Shown one piece after another: positions 7,842 to 16,755 of a stretch of 64,000 nucleotides of DNA. The translations under genes were made by a program, and so were the position numbers. This DNA comes from Paenarthrobacter sp. DKR-5 (GTDB taxonomy: Bacteria; Actinomycetota; Actinomycetes; Actinomycetales; Micrococcaceae), in NCBI RefSeq assembly GCF_018531425.1, contig NZ_JAHBOI010000001.1, positions 602,491-666,490 on the forward strand, in the 5' to 3' direction. Each line of letters begins with the position of its first letter. The stretch's first letter is position 1. The notes under the pieces were generated by a model. It was given only the letters and a program-made list of their open reading frames with translations, was not told the origin of the DNA and did no database searches.

Positions 7842-8819
7842 TCAGGAACGGGCGCGGGGAAGCTTCATCAGCATGAGCGTTCCATCGGGTCCGGTGCTGG
7901 CGACCTCCACCGTCCCGCCCGCGCCGACGGCGATTTCGCGCACCAGCGCGAGCCCGATGCCGAAGCTCCGGCGGCCGGCGCCGGCGGGCCCCTCGTTGCG
8001 GACGAACCTGTCGAAGATCCGCTCCCGGTCCACCCCTGCGATGCCGCTGCCGGTGTCCGCGACGCTGACCGTGGCGTGCCCTCGGTCCCCGCCCACCGTG
8101 ACCGTGATCCGTCCGCCGGTGGGTGTGTGAGCCAGGGCGTTGTCCGCGAGGGCGAGCACGGCGCGGCGGAGGCTGTTTTGCTGCACGGCGGACCGGGGCC
8201 GTTCAACGGCTTCGAAGTCCAGGGTGATTCCGCGGTCGCGGGCGAGCGCGCGCAGGTCCTCGACGGCGCGTTCCACCACGTCGGCGACGTCGACCGCATG
8301 GGCCGGCGGCGCGGCATGCTCGCCGGTGGCCGCGACCAGGAGTTCCGTCACGGTGTCACCCAGGGCCGCGGTGTCCTGCCGGATCTCGGTCAGGCTCCGC
8401 TCAATGTCGGAGCCCGCGGGCGCCTTCCGCAGTGCCAGCTGGACACGGGTATCGAGGATCGTCAACGGGGTCCGCAGCTCGTGGCTGGCGTCCTGGACGA
8501 ACCGGCGCTGCGTGGCCAAGGCGCGGCCCAGCGGCCGGATGGCACTGCGCGCGCTCAGCCAGCCCACCACCCCGGCCAGCAGGATGCCGGCCACGCCGCC
8601 GGCCACCATCGCCCCGAGCAGGTCCACCGAGTCGAAGTAGACGCGGACGCCACCGGGGCGGCCCGGATCCGGGATGCCCGTGCGCTGGGCCTGGTAGACC
8701 ATGTACAGGGACGCCGCGAGGATGACGGCGACGACCATCACCGCGCAGGCCGCGGTGATGAGCAGGCCCACCTTCAGCGAGGCCCGGCGCAGCGCCTGCT
8801 GGTCCGGGTTGCGCGCCAT
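7842..8819 (-). CDS. Two-component sensor histidine kinase
   Basis: A 325-residue kinase. It has two membrane segments (about 17-43 and 67-89) flanking a very short extracytoplasmic loop of some 20 residues, then the HisKA motif DASHELRTPL with phospho-acceptor His113. The ATPase domain shows the N box (ALADNALAHT), G1 (VADTGSGI) and G2 (SFGIGLALV). The small loop suggests a signal sensed in or near the membrane. The ATG at 8819 overlaps the stop of the response regulator by one base (TGATG). It is the last gene of the PAP2-DedA-regulator-kinase operon. Confidence 0.9.
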   Translation of the reverse strand: MARNPDQQALRRASLKVGLLITAACAVMVVAVILAASLYMVYQAQRTGIPDPGRPGGVRVYFDSVDLLGAMVAGGVAGILLAGVVGWLSARSAIRPLGRALATQRRFVQDASHELRTPLTILDTRVQLALRKAPAGSDIERSLTEIRQDTAALGDTVTELLVAATGEHAAPPAHAVDVADVVERAVEDLRALARDRGITLDFEAVERPRSAVQQNSLRRAVLALADNALAHTPTGGRITVTVGGDRGHATVSVADTGSGIAGVDRERIFDRFVRNEGPAGAGRRSFGIGLALVREIAVGAGGTVEVASTGPDGTLMLMKLPRARS

Positions 8820-9490
8820 CAGTCCGGCTCCCCGAGCTGGTAGCCGGTGCCGTGCACGGTGCGCACCACGGATTTGGCGATCTTGCGCCGCAGATAGTGC
8901 ACGTAGGTGTCCACGACCCCTGGCAGGTCCTCGGGGCTGAAAGCCGCCGCAATCAGCTCCTCCCGCGTGAAGACGCGGTGCGGAGCGCCCGCGAGCGCAG
9001 CCAGCAGCCCGGCTTCCTTCGCGGTGAGGAAGACCTGCTCCCCGTACGGCGAGGTCACCGTGCGCACGGCCGGCTCGAAATCCCACTCCCCGACCGCGAG
9101 CCGCCCGGCAGGGGCTTCGTAGCGGCGCGTGAGCGCGCGCAGCCGCGCCTCGAGTTCGGCCAGGTCGAACGGTTTGGTCAGGTAGTCGTTCGCGCCGGCG
9201 TCGAGGCCCTCCACCTTGTCCGCGGTGGCGCCGAGGGCCGTGAGCATCAGGACCGGCGTTCCGATGCCCTTCTTCCGCAGTGCTGCCACCAGGGAGAGCC
9301 CGTCCATCACGGGCAGACCGCGGTCGACCACGATCACATCCCAGGCGCGAACGAGGCCCAGGTGCAGTCCTTCCTGACCATTGGCGGCCAGGGTGACGTC
9401 ATAGTCCCCGGCAAGGACGTCCGCGATCATCGGCCCGAGGGCTTTGTCGTCTTCAACCAGCAGCAGGGTCGGCCGCTCGGCGGTGCTCAT
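8819..9490 (-). CDS. OmpR/PhoB-family response regulator
   Basis: A 223-residue regulator with a receiver domain (acidic pocket E13/D14/D15, phospho-acceptor Asp56 in VVDRGLP, conserved Lys in LTKPFD) and a winged-helix output domain ending VRTVHGTGYQLGEPD. It is the partner of the overlapping kinase. It starts 6 bp after the DedA stop, so membrane-lipid genes and the two-component system are probably co-transcribed. The operon may act on membrane or cell-envelope homeostasis; this is inferred from neighbours. Confidence 0.92.
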   Translation of the reverse strand: MSTAERPTLLLVEDDKALGPMIADVLAGDYDVTLAANGQEGLHLGLVRAWDVIVVDRGLPVMDGLSLVAALRKKGIGTPVLMLTALGATADKVEGLDAGANDYLTKPFDLAELEARLRALTRRYEAPAGRLAVGEWDFEPAVRTVTSPYGEQVFLTAKEAGLLAALAGAPHRVFTREELIAAAFSPEDLPGVVDTYVHYLRRKIAKSVVRTVHGTGYQLGEPD

Positions 9491-9496
9491 GGATCC

Positions 9497-10108
9497 TCAT
9501 TCTGCCATTGCCTCACGGCGCGCCTTCAGGCGGCGGCGCAGGAGCTCAACACCAGAGGGCAGCACGGAAGCCAGCACCAGCACGACGGCGATGGCGTCGA
9601 TGTTGCGGGCAATGAAGTCGAAGCCGCCCAGCCAGGTTCCCAGCAGCGTGACCGAGGCGGCCCAGGCGACCGCACCCGTGATGTTCCAGAGCGTGAACTT
9701 GCGGTGGTCGTAGCGGGCGATCCCCGCCGTCAGCGGAGCGAAGGTGCGCACGATCGGCAGGAAGCGGGCCAGCACGAGGGCGCGGCCGCCGCGGCGGTGG
9801 AAGAAGTCCTCCGTGCGTTCCAGATGGGCGGTCTTGAGCACCTTGGCGCCGGGCTTGAACCAGCGCCGGCCGAACCTGCGTCCCAGAAGGAATCCAGCCT
9901 GGTCCCCCGCCGCGGAGGCAGCGGCCACCACCGCGATCAGCACCGGCAGCGCCAGGTTCAGCTGATGGTGCAGCAGCCCCGCGGTGAAGAGCAGGGAGTC
10001 CCCGGGCAGGAACGGGAAGAGCAAACCGGATTCGATGAAGATCATCAGGGCGATCACACCGAGGGTTGCCGGTCCGAGGCCCTGGAGGAGGCTGGACGGA
10101 TCAAGCAT
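9497..10108 (-). CDS. DedA-family membrane protein (SNARE-associated/VTT domain)
   Basis: A 203-residue integral membrane protein. The family motifs are ESGLLFPFLPGDSLLF near residue 27 and FLPIVRTFAPLTAGI near 118, the latter carrying the conserved R. DedA proteins are linked to lipid-carrier flipping, membrane-potential maintenance and envelope stress. The ATG at 10108 lies inside the last codons of the upstream PAP2 gene (8-bp overlap), so translation is probably coupled. The start coincides with a further copy of the ATGCTTG sequence repeated just upstream. Confidence 0.9.
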   Translation of the reverse strand: MLDPSSLLQGLGPATLGVIALMIFIESGLLFPFLPGDSLLFTAGLLHHQLNLALPVLIAVVAAASAAGDQAGFLLGRRFGRRWFKPGAKVLKTAHLERTEDFFHRRGGRALVLARFLPIVRTFAPLTAGIARYDHRKFTLWNITGAVAWAASVTLLGTWLGGFDFIARNIDAIAVVLVLASVLPSGVELLRRRLKARREAMAE

Positions 10109-10955
10109 GCTGGTCGTTCCGGGAAGGTGCTGGCCGGGACGGCGCATGCTTGGACGGCGCATGCTTGGACGGCGCATGCTTGGACGGCGCATGCTTGGAC
10201 GGCGCGGAGACGCCCGGTACCGGCCCGAAACGGGCGAGCAGGGGGATGCGGTGCAGGACGGCTGGCGAGTACCGGTTCCAGAGGCCCGTGAAAAGGATGA
10301 CAATCGCTGTCGACGCCACGAAGGACGCGGCCACGTCCGTGGGGTAGTGCACCCCGATGTAAAGCCGCGACAGGGCCACGACGACGGCGACCACGGACGC
10401 TGCGACCGCCGTCGCCCGCTGCCACTTGGTGCCGCGGGCGAGGAAATAGAGTGCGAAACCGAGCGCGACGGCAAAGGCCGTGTGCCCGCTCGGGAAGCTG
10501 TTGGAGCCCGTCTCCGGCGCCAGCGGGTTGAACAGCAGGCTCTGGTCCGGGCGGTGCCGGGCCACGATGAGCTTGAAGAATTCGCTCGCGACCCAGCCCA
10601 GGCAGCTGAACAGGCCGACGGCCACGGCGTTGACCGGTGAACGGCGCACCAGGAGCAGGTACAGGCAGATCAGGGCGATGATCGCCACCCCCGCGACCGG
10701 GGCAAAAGCATAGTTCAGGGTCATCGCCACCGCGTTGAGCACGCTGTCGTGGCTGCGGCTGAGGTCCTGGTCGACCACCAGTTCCTCGGTGGTGTAGCCA
10801 GGCGCCAGCTTCGCGGTGAATCCGAGCGCCAGCACGACGGCGGCGAGGACCGCCGGCCACAGGAGCCAGTGCCGGGGCTGCGGCAGCACGGCGAGACGGG
10901 CCTGCGCGGGAATGGACACGGCACCGGAGCGGTGGGCGGGGACTGGTCTGGACAT
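10101..10955 (-). CDS. PAP2-superfamily phosphatase with a C-terminal APSKH repeat
   Basis: A 284-residue membrane phosphatase of the undecaprenyl-/phosphatidyl-phosphatase type. All three PAP2 motifs are present: KLIVARHRP, PSGHT, and SRLYIGVHYPTD with the catalytic His. About six membrane segments are visible. The ATG at 10955 follows GAGGAACGA. The C-terminus is unusual: after the last membrane segment the pentapeptide APSKH occurs four times, then APSRPAPSR, giving a basic, Pro-rich cytoplasmic tail encoded by 15-bp tandem repeats. Pairing with DedA suggests recycling of a lipid carrier or phospholipid remodelling. It is the first gene of a four-gene operon. Confidence 0.9.
   Translation of the reverse strand: MSRPVPAHRSGAVSIPAQARLAVLPQPRHWLLWPAVLAAVVLALGFTAKLAPGYTTEELVVDQDLSRSHDSVLNAVAMTLNYAFAPVAGVAIIALICLYLLLVRRSPVNAVAVGLFSCLGWVASEFFKLIVARHRPDQSLLFNPLAPETGSNSFPSGHTAFAVALGFALYFLARGTKWQRATAVAASVVAVVVALSRLYIGVHYPTDVAASFVASTAIVILFTGLWNRYSPAVLHRIPLLARFGPVPGVSAPSKHAPSKHAPSKHAPSKHAPSRPAPSRNDQHA
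10141..10200 (-). repeat. 15-bp tandem repeat, four perfect copies
   Basis: The unit GGCGCATGCTTGGAC (plus-strand reading) occurs four times in exact register inside the 3' end of the PAP2 gene, flanked by partial copies. The length is a multiple of three, so copy-number change adds or removes APSKH units without shifting frame. It is not a CRISPR array because there are no spacers. Confidence 0.95.
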
Positions 10956-11130
10956 TCGTTCCTCGTCATGGTCGCTGGACCGCGGATGCGGCCCAGCTTC
11001 CACAATGGAGGGACCGTTCTAAGAAACTGTTAAGAACCGGCGCCCTCCCGACAGCCGGACGCGGCCGCACGCCGCCGGCATCTTCCTGCCAGAATGGGGA
11101 GGTATTCGTTGACCCAGCGCAGGAGGAAGC

Positions 11131-11652
11131 ATGAGCGAGAACCCCAACGCATCCGCGGCGGCTGACAGTGACGCCCTCGCCCGCTACCTGCACAGCCACC
11201 AGATTGCCGCTGCGTCCGGTGAGCGGCTGTTCGAGCAGGCCGCGAAGGTGTGGAAGGACACTCCCCAGTACGAGGCGCTCGCCCGGCTTGCCGTCGAGGT
11301 GGACGAGGACAAAGCCGAGCTGGACGCGCTCGCCCACCGCTTGAATGCGGGTATTTCCGCGCCGAAGAACGTCATTGCGTGGCTCGGATCCCAGATCTCC
11401 AAGGTGGACCCGATCAACCCCTTCCGGACGCCGCATGGCGCCACCGGCCAGCTCGAGCTGGAAGCGCTCGTCACCGCCGTGACGGGAAAATCGCTGCTGT
11501 GGGAAACGCTGCAGCTGGTGGCCCGGAGCGACAGCCGCATTGACGCTGGCAGGATGCAGGAGCTGCTGGACCGCGCCGACCGGCAAATCCGGGAGCTGAA
11601 GGACATCCTCAACGCCTCGTCCGCGGCCCGCTTCCTGCCGACGGAGGGCTGA
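11131..11652 (+). CDS. Conserved hypothetical helical protein
   Basis: A 173-residue soluble protein with a clean ribosome binding site (AGGAGGAAGC before the ATG). It has no signal peptide or membrane segment. The sequence is almost entirely helix-favouring, with regularly spaced charged residues (EVDEDKAELDALAHRL; MQELLDRADRQIRELKDIL), and would suit a small helical bundle. I do not recognise a characterised family. It stands alone between the divergent PAP2 operon and a convergent thioesterase. The codon pattern and ribosome binding site make it a real gene; the function is unknown. Confidence 0.75.
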   Translation: MSENPNASAAADSDALARYLHSHQIAAASGERLFEQAAKVWKDTPQYEALARLAVEVDEDKAELDALAHRLNAGISAPKNVIAWLGSQISKVDPINPFRTPHGATGQLELEALVTAVTGKSLLWETLQLVARSDSRIDAGRMQELLDRADRQIRELKDILNASSAARFLPTEG

Positions 11653-11666
11653 CCCGGCACGGGCGC

Positions 11667-12149
11667 TCAGCGGAAGTTGGGCTCGCCGAGGAACGGGGCG
11701 AGCATGGCCTTCTTTCCGGCCGAGACCCGCAGCAGCCTGCCGGTGTTCTCCTGGAAGAACGCCAAAGTGGTTTCAGCGATGACGCAGCGCGTGCCGGTCA
11801 CCGGATCGTGGATGGCGTAGGCCATGGTCAGGCTGGCGCCCTTGACCGAGCTCACCCAGACTTCCACCCTGGCCGGCACGTTACGGTAGTTCAAGGGCGC
11901 GAGGTATTTGACGCGGTGTTCGACGACGAGCGCCTGGGTGCCCGCGGGGAGGTCGTTGAAGACGGGAAGATCCACATCGACGCCGGGCATGCCGGTGCCG
12001 GCGGGCGGCCCGAAGGCGTGGATGCGTGCCTCTTCGAGGATGCGCAGGATCTCCACGTTATTGATGTGCCCGTAGGCGTCCATGTCACCCCACCGCATGG
12101 GGACCTGGCAGGTCAGGCGCTGTCCGCCCTGGTCACTGGTATCCGTCAT
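11667..12149 (-). CDS. Acyl-CoA thioesterase (hotdog fold, 4HBT/YbgC-like)
   Basis: A 160-residue hotdog-fold protein. The sequence VPMRWGDMDAYGHINNVEIL (residues 17-36) is the 4HBT active-site signature with the catalytic Asp and the HxNN segment. It should hydrolyse an acyl-CoA thioester, but the chain preference cannot be read. GAGGTGAG precedes the ATG. It is monocistronic, convergent with the hypothetical gene ending at 11652 and divergent from the antiporter gene. Confidence 0.9.
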   Translation of the reverse strand: MTDTSDQGGQRLTCQVPMRWGDMDAYGHINNVEILRILEEARIHAFGPPAGTGMPGVDVDLPVFNDLPAGTQALVVEHRVKYLAPLNYRNVPARVEVWVSSVKGASLTMAYAIHDPVTGTRCVIAETTLAFFQENTGRLLRVSAGKKAMLAPFLGEPNFR

Positions 12150-12237
12150 CGCTTTCTCACCTCGGTTCCCAACGCTACCGCGGCGCCGGGGGCCGCACTT
12201 ATTCTCGAAGCAGCAGTGACCGACAAGGAGAGCATCG

Positions 12238-13827
12238 ATGCAAGGCCTGGAACTCGTTGTCGTGCTCGGCGCCGTTCTCCTTGCCGGCGGCGCGGTGGCC
12301 GGCTGGCTCCGGCTCCCCGCCCCCCTGGTCCTGCTGGTCCTGGGGGCAGCACTCGGGTTCCTGCCGCTGATCGGCGGGACGCAGCTCCCGCCTGACGTGG
12401 TCCTGCTGCTGTTTCTTCCGGCGCTGCTCTACTGGGAGTCCTTGAACACGTCGCTGCGGGAAATCCGGAGCAACCTGCGGACCATAAGCCTCCTGGCCAC
12501 CGGCCTGGTGTTCGCCACCGCGGCAGCCGTGGCCGTCGTCGCCCACGCCTTCGGCCTGCCCTGGTCAATGGCGATCGTGCTCGGCGCGATCCTCGCCCCG
12601 ACGGACGCGACGGCGGTCAGCTCCGTCCCGGTGCGCTTGCCACGCCGGGCCCTGACCACGCTTCGCACGGAAAGCCTGATCAATGACGGGACGGCGCTGG
12701 TGCTCTACTCCGTCGCCGTGGCAGCGGCGGTCGCGGAGAAGGAAATCGCTCTCGGCGCCACCTTCGTCCGTTTCCTGCTTTCCTACGGGGTCGGAATCGC
12801 CATCGGGCTCGCCGCCGGGTTCCTCGTGGTCTGGCTGCGGCGCTGGATCACCGAACCGCGGCTGGAGAACACGCTCAGCGTGCTCACCCCCTTCATTGCC
12901 TACCTCCCGGCCGAGCTGCTCGAGGTCTCCGGGGTGGTCGCCGTCGTCACCTGCGGCTTGACCCTGAGCCAGGCCGCCCCGCGCGTCATTTCCGCCCGGA
13001 CGCGCACGCAGGCGTTCGGCTTCTGGCAGGTGACCACCTACATCCTCAACGGGGCACTGTTCGTGCTGATCGGGCTGCAGCTGCACCGCATCACGGACGT
13101 CTTCGGCTCCCAGGAGATCACCGGGACGCTCCTGCTCTGCGCGCTGGTGATCGTGGCGGTGATCGGGATCCGGATTCTCTGGATGAACACCCTGCCCTAC
13201 CTGATCCGGCTGCTGGACCGGCGGCCGGCCCAGCGCGGTCGCCGCGTCCCGTTCCGGCAGCGCGTGCCGCTGGCGTGGTCCGGTTTCCGCGGCGCCGTCT
13301 CGCTGGCCGCGGCTCTGGCGGTGCCGGCGCACACGGACGCGGGGGCACCGCTGCCGGGCCGGGACCTGGTGATCGCCGCCACCTTCGCCGTCATCCTCTT
13401 CACCCTGCTGGTGCAGGGCCTGACGCTGCCCGCGGTGGCGCGCTGGGCAAACCTGCCGGAGGATCCAACGGAGCTCGAGGAGGAGATCCTGGGCGAGGAA
13501 AAGGCCCTGGAGGCGGCGCTGGAGGCGCTGCCGGACGCTGCCCGTGAGCTGGACACGCCGCCGGACGTCCGGGACGGCCTCCGGCACAACTACGAAGAGC
13601 ATCTGGAGCGGATCCGCAGCAAGGCCGGCAGCGATGACCTGGCGGCGGAAATCGAAGCCGAAACCGACCACGACGCCGAGCTGCGCCTGGCCCTGCTTCC
13701 GGCGAAGCGGGAGGCTCTGATCCGGCTGCGGGACGAGAAACGCATTGATGATTTCGTGCTGCGCCGGCTGCAGTCCAGGCTCGACCGGGAGGAGCTGCGG
13801 CTGTCAGCCGAGGAGGAAACCGAGTAG
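12238..13827 (+). CDS. Na+/H+ antiporter, CPA1 family
   Basis: A 529-residue protein with about 12 membrane segments. It carries the CPA1 motifs LLFLPALLYWES, the APTDATAVSSV loop and LINDGTALVLYS, where the Asn-Asp pair is the ion-binding site. The C-terminal 130 residues form a soluble, highly charged tail rich in Glu and Arg (from about EDPTELEEEILGEEKALEAA), often regulatory in this family. AAGGAG precedes the ATG. It probably exchanges Na+ or K+ for protons in pH and salt homeostasis. The S10 peptidase gene follows after 17 bp, probably co-transcribed. Confidence 0.9.
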   Translation: MQGLELVVVLGAVLLAGGAVAGWLRLPAPLVLLVLGAALGFLPLIGGTQLPPDVVLLLFLPALLYWESLNTSLREIRSNLRTISLLATGLVFATAAAVAVVAHAFGLPWSMAIVLGAILAPTDATAVSSVPVRLPRRALTTLRTESLINDGTALVLYSVAVAAAVAEKEIALGATFVRFLLSYGVGIAIGLAAGFLVVWLRRWITEPRLENTLSVLTPFIAYLPAELLEVSGVVAVVTCGLTLSQAAPRVISARTRTQAFGFWQVTTYILNGALFVLIGLQLHRITDVFGSQEITGTLLLCALVIVAVIGIRILWMNTLPYLIRLLDRRPAQRGRRVPFRQRVPLAWSGFRGAVSLAAALAVPAHTDAGAPLPGRDLVIAATFAVILFTLLVQGLTLPAVARWANLPEDPTELEEEILGEEKALEAALEALPDAARELDTPPDVRDGLRHNYEEHLERIRSKAGSDDLAAEIEAETDHDAELRLALLPAKREALIRLRDEKRIDDFVLRRLQSRLDREELRLSAEEETE

Positions 13828-13844
13828 CCGGTAGGCTCTGCTCC

Positions 13845-15359
13845 ATGAGCGAAGAGGAGCCCCGGACCAGCGCACCCGAGCCCGGTCCCCGGGACGGTGG
13901 GTCCGCACCCGTGAAGGACGTCAGCGACGACTTCGTCACCCGGGAGCACAGGCTGCCCTCCGGCCTGGCGTACACGACGACGGCTGGCCGGCTGGTGCTG
14001 CGCCAGGAGTCGGTCTCCGACGGGAAGGTGGAAGGGTTCAAACCCAAGGCGGAAATCTTCGTTGTCGCCTACACCGGCAACCCGGACCCCGGCACCGCCA
14101 ACGACTCGAAGGCCCCCAACCCGCGGCCGGTCACCTTCGCCTTCAACGGCGGCCCGGGATCCAGCAGCGTGTGGCTGCACATGGGCCTGCTCGGGCCCCG
14201 GATCGTGGATTCGGGGGACGTGCCGGAGCTGACGCCCCCGCCGTACGGCCTGGTCGACAACCCCGCCACCTTGCTCGAGCACAGCGACCTGGTGCTGATC
14301 GACCCGGTGAACACCGGCTTCTCCCGCGTTGTCGAGGGCGGCAAGTCCGACGAGTTCCACGCCTTCGCCGAGGACCGGGACCTCGTGGCCGAGGTGATCC
14401 GGCTCTGGGTCACGCGGAACAACCGCTGGCTTTCACCCAAATACCTCGTGGGCGAGTCCTACGGGACGCTCCGCGCCGTCGCCGTCGCCCGCCGGCTCTT
14501 CGACGCCTACGGCATGGCGGTCAACGGACTCGGGCTGATCTCCACCGTTCTGAACCTCGGCACGCTGGAGTTCCAGCCCGGCAACGACACCCCGTACGCG
14601 CTGCACCTGCCCACCTGCGCGGCGATCGCCCACTACCACGGGCGCCATCCCGGCAGGAGCCTCGCTGAGGTGCTGCGCGAAGCAGAGGAGTACGCGGCCA
14701 AGGATTTCGGCTACGCCCTCACGCAGGGATCGCGGCTGACCCGGGACGAGCTCGACGACGTCGTCCGGCGGCTCAGCGAGATCACGACGCTCAGCGAGGA
14801 CTTCGTCCGCAACAGCAACCTGCGCTGGGAGTACCACGAGTTCGCCGCTGAACTGCTGCGGGCGGACGGGCTCGCCGTCGGACGCATCGACGGCAGGTAC
14901 ACCCAGCGGCCGGCAAAGCTGCACGTTTCCACCAACTGGGACGACCCGTCCATCCAGGCGATCGCCGGGCCGTATGCCGCCGCCGTGAACCACTACCTGC
15001 GGGCCGAACTCGGGTACGAGAACGACCTGCCCTACGAGATCCTCACCGCGCGGGTGCACCCGTGGAGCTACAAGGACTTCGAAGGCGCGCCGGTGGACGT
15101 GACGGGCGACCTGGAGCGCCTGCTGGTCTACAACCGGGCCCTGCGCGTGCATGTCGACTACGGCTACTACGACGGCGCCACGCCGCACTTCGCCGCCGAG
15201 TACGTCTGGGCGCACCTGCCCATGGAGGAGGCCGCGCGCGCCCGTTTCACGCACCACTACCACGAGGCCGGGCACATGATGTACCTGCAGCCCGAGGCGC
15301 GCGACAGGCAGCTGGAGGCCCTGAAGCAGTTCGTTCTCGGCGGCGCCGCCGGCTCCTGA
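13845..15359 (+). CDS. S10 family serine carboxypeptidase
   Basis: A 504-residue alpha/beta-hydrolase peptidase. The S10 oxyanion motif NGGPGSSS lies at 101-108, the nucleophile motif GESYGT at 203-208 (Ser205), and the catalytic His is in the C-terminal EAGHMMY. The catalytic Asp is probably in the VDYGYYDGATP segment. No signal peptide is visible, which is unusual for eukaryotic S10 enzymes but common in actinobacterial homologues, so it may act on peptides in the cytoplasm. It follows the antiporter gene closely and ends before a large palindromic hairpin. Confidence 0.92.
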   Translation: MSEEEPRTSAPEPGPRDGGSAPVKDVSDDFVTREHRLPSGLAYTTTAGRLVLRQESVSDGKVEGFKPKAEIFVVAYTGNPDPGTANDSKAPNPRPVTFAFNGGPGSSSVWLHMGLLGPRIVDSGDVPELTPPPYGLVDNPATLLEHSDLVLIDPVNTGFSRVVEGGKSDEFHAFAEDRDLVAEVIRLWVTRNNRWLSPKYLVGESYGTLRAVAVARRLFDAYGMAVNGLGLISTVLNLGTLEFQPGNDTPYALHLPTCAAIAHYHGRHPGRSLAEVLREAEEYAAKDFGYALTQGSRLTRDELDDVVRRLSEITTLSEDFVRNSNLRWEYHEFAAELLRADGLAVGRIDGRYTQRPAKLHVSTNWDDPSIQAIAGPYAAAVNHYLRAELGYENDLPYEILTARVHPWSYKDFEGAPVDVTGDLERLLVYNRALRVHVDYGYYDGATPHFAAEYVWAHLPMEEAARARFTHHYHEAGHMMYLQPEARDRQLEALKQFVLGGAAGS

Positions 15360-15396
15360 CACGGCACCGTCCGGGCCGGCCGGATCACGATCCTGC

Positions 15397-15454
15397 GACA
15401 CGGTTTCCCGTTTATGACACGTTTTTCCGCGTGTCATAAACGGGAAACCGTGTC
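15397..15454. terminator. 25-bp perfect inverted repeat, likely bidirectional terminator
   Basis: The left arm at 15397-15421 and the right arm at 15430-15454 are perfect 25-bp complements around an 8-nt loop of TTTTTCCG. The element lies between the convergent S10 peptidase and LacI genes. It is longer than a normal terminator stem and contains TGACAC-type subrepeats, so it may be a dispersed palindromic element doing terminator duty. Confidence 0.75.
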
Positions 15455-15491
15455 ATAACCGGGGCTGCACGGAACGCCGGCGTCGGTGGCC

Positions 15492-16523
15492 TCAGGCGCC
15501 GTCCATGGTTGAGCCCCTGACCACCAGGCGGCACGGGAGGTGCTCCACCCCGGAGCCCTCCGAGCCGTCGATGGCCGCGAAAAGCCGCTGCGCGGCGGTG
15601 CGCCCGAGCGTCTCCAGGTCCATGTCAATGCTTGAGAGCTGGGGGCGGGACCCGGTGGTCACGACCTGCCAGTCGTCGAACCCGATCACGGCAACATCCC
15701 CGGGCACGGACAGCCCGCGGTCCCGGATCGCGTCGATCGCTCCCCGGGCAATCTGGTCGTTGCCGCAGAAGATGGCGTCCACGGTCGGATTCTGCTCGAT
15801 CAAGGCCGACGCGGCGCTCCGGCCCCAGGCCTCGGACCAGTCCCCGTACAGGACCCTCCCGCCGGCCAAGGCCAGCCCCTCCTCGGCGAGCCTCTTGCTG
15901 GCTCCGGCCGCCCGGTCCTGGGCGGCGAGGTAGCCTTCCTGTCCGGTGATGTGGGCGATGTTGCGCCGGCCGAGGCTGAGCAGGTGGTCGATGGCGAGGG
16001 CCGCGCCCGCCACGTTGTCCGGCACCACTGACACATCACGGGGGTCCTGGGACGGCCCGTACGCGTACACCACCGGCACCGGCAGGTCATGCCCCAGCGA
16101 GGGCCGCGGATCCGTGCTGCTGCCCACGACGATCAGACCGTCCACCCGCCGGGCGAGCAGTGCCTGCAGATGGTAGGACTCCCGGATCGCGTCGCCGCGC
16201 GCGTCGCAGAGCAGCACCGACATCTTGCCCGTGCCGAACGCGTCCTCGGCGCCCATCAGCACCGGGATGCTGAACCGGCCGACCAGGTCGTTGGTCAGCA
16301 GCCCCACGGTGCCGGTACGGCCGGCGAGCAGGCCCCGCGCAAGCGAGTTGGGCGTGAACGAGACCTTCTTCGCGGCTTCCACGACCCGCTCGCGGGTCTG
16401 CGGGTGCACGTACCCCCGGCCGTTGAGGGCTTTCGAAGCCGTCGCGATGGACACGCCCGCCAGCGCAGCGACGTCCTTGAGGGTCACGTTCCTCGGCCTC
16501 GCGGGCTTCTCGCTGGTGGTCAC
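15492..16523 (-). CDS. LacI-family regulator of the arabinoside operon
   Basis: A 343-residue protein with a LacI helix-turn-helix (VTLKDVAALAGVSIATASKA near residue 13) and a sugar-binding effector domain ending in the family pattern VIGFDDW. The GTG at 16523 has GGAAGG seven bases upstream; no ATG is suitably placed. It is divergent from the sugar ABC transporter and GH127 operon, and a LacI-type palindrome (GAAAAGCTTTTC) lies between them. It probably represses the operon until an arabinose-containing sugar binds. Confidence 0.92.
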   Translation of the reverse strand: MTTSEKPARPRNVTLKDVAALAGVSIATASKALNGRGYVHPQTRERVVEAAKKVSFTPNSLARGLLAGRTGTVGLLTNDLVGRFSIPVLMGAEDAFGTGKMSVLLCDARGDAIRESYHLQALLARRVDGLIVVGSSTDPRPSLGHDLPVPVVYAYGPSQDPRDVSVVPDNVAGAALAIDHLLSLGRRNIAHITGQEGYLAAQDRAAGASKRLAEEGLALAGGRVLYGDWSEAWGRSAASALIEQNPTVDAIFCGNDQIARGAIDAIRDRGLSVPGDVAVIGFDDWQVVTTGSRPQLSSIDMDLETLGRTAAQRLFAAIDGSEGSGVEHLPCRLVVRGSTMDGA

Positions 16524-16612
16524 ATTCCTGCCTTCCCTAGCCTCAACAGTGTTTCCGATATTTTCACACACCAGACCCCTTGACGTCACGAATTTCCCGC
16601 ATTTACAGTTAG

Positions 16613-16624
16613 GAAAAGCTTTTC
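16613..16624. promoter_or_regulatory. LacI-type operator for the arabinoside operon
   Basis: GAAAAGCTTTTC is a perfect 12-bp palindrome with a central GC pair, typical of LacI/GalR sites. It sits about 90 bp upstream of the regulator start and 130 bp upstream of the binding-protein start, in the shared divergent promoter region. Confidence 0.6.
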
Positions 16625-16755
16625 GGGCTGTTTCACAAAAGCCGCCGGACGAACCCCAGTCCGGCCCAACGGGACCGCCCCTCCCGCCCCGCACCCGCCA
16701 GATCCGGCAGGCTCCGCACAGCCGCGCAGCCCCGGACCGTCCCGAAGGAATCAGC

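Noticed and set aside
10141..10200. CRISPR-like array
   Set aside because: Direct tandem copies with no spacers, in frame inside the PAP2 gene.
16225..16755. Long N-terminal extension of the sugar-binding protein
   Set aside because: The extension covers the LacI gene on the other strand and the operator region; the lipoprotein signal begins at 16756 with a ribosome binding site.
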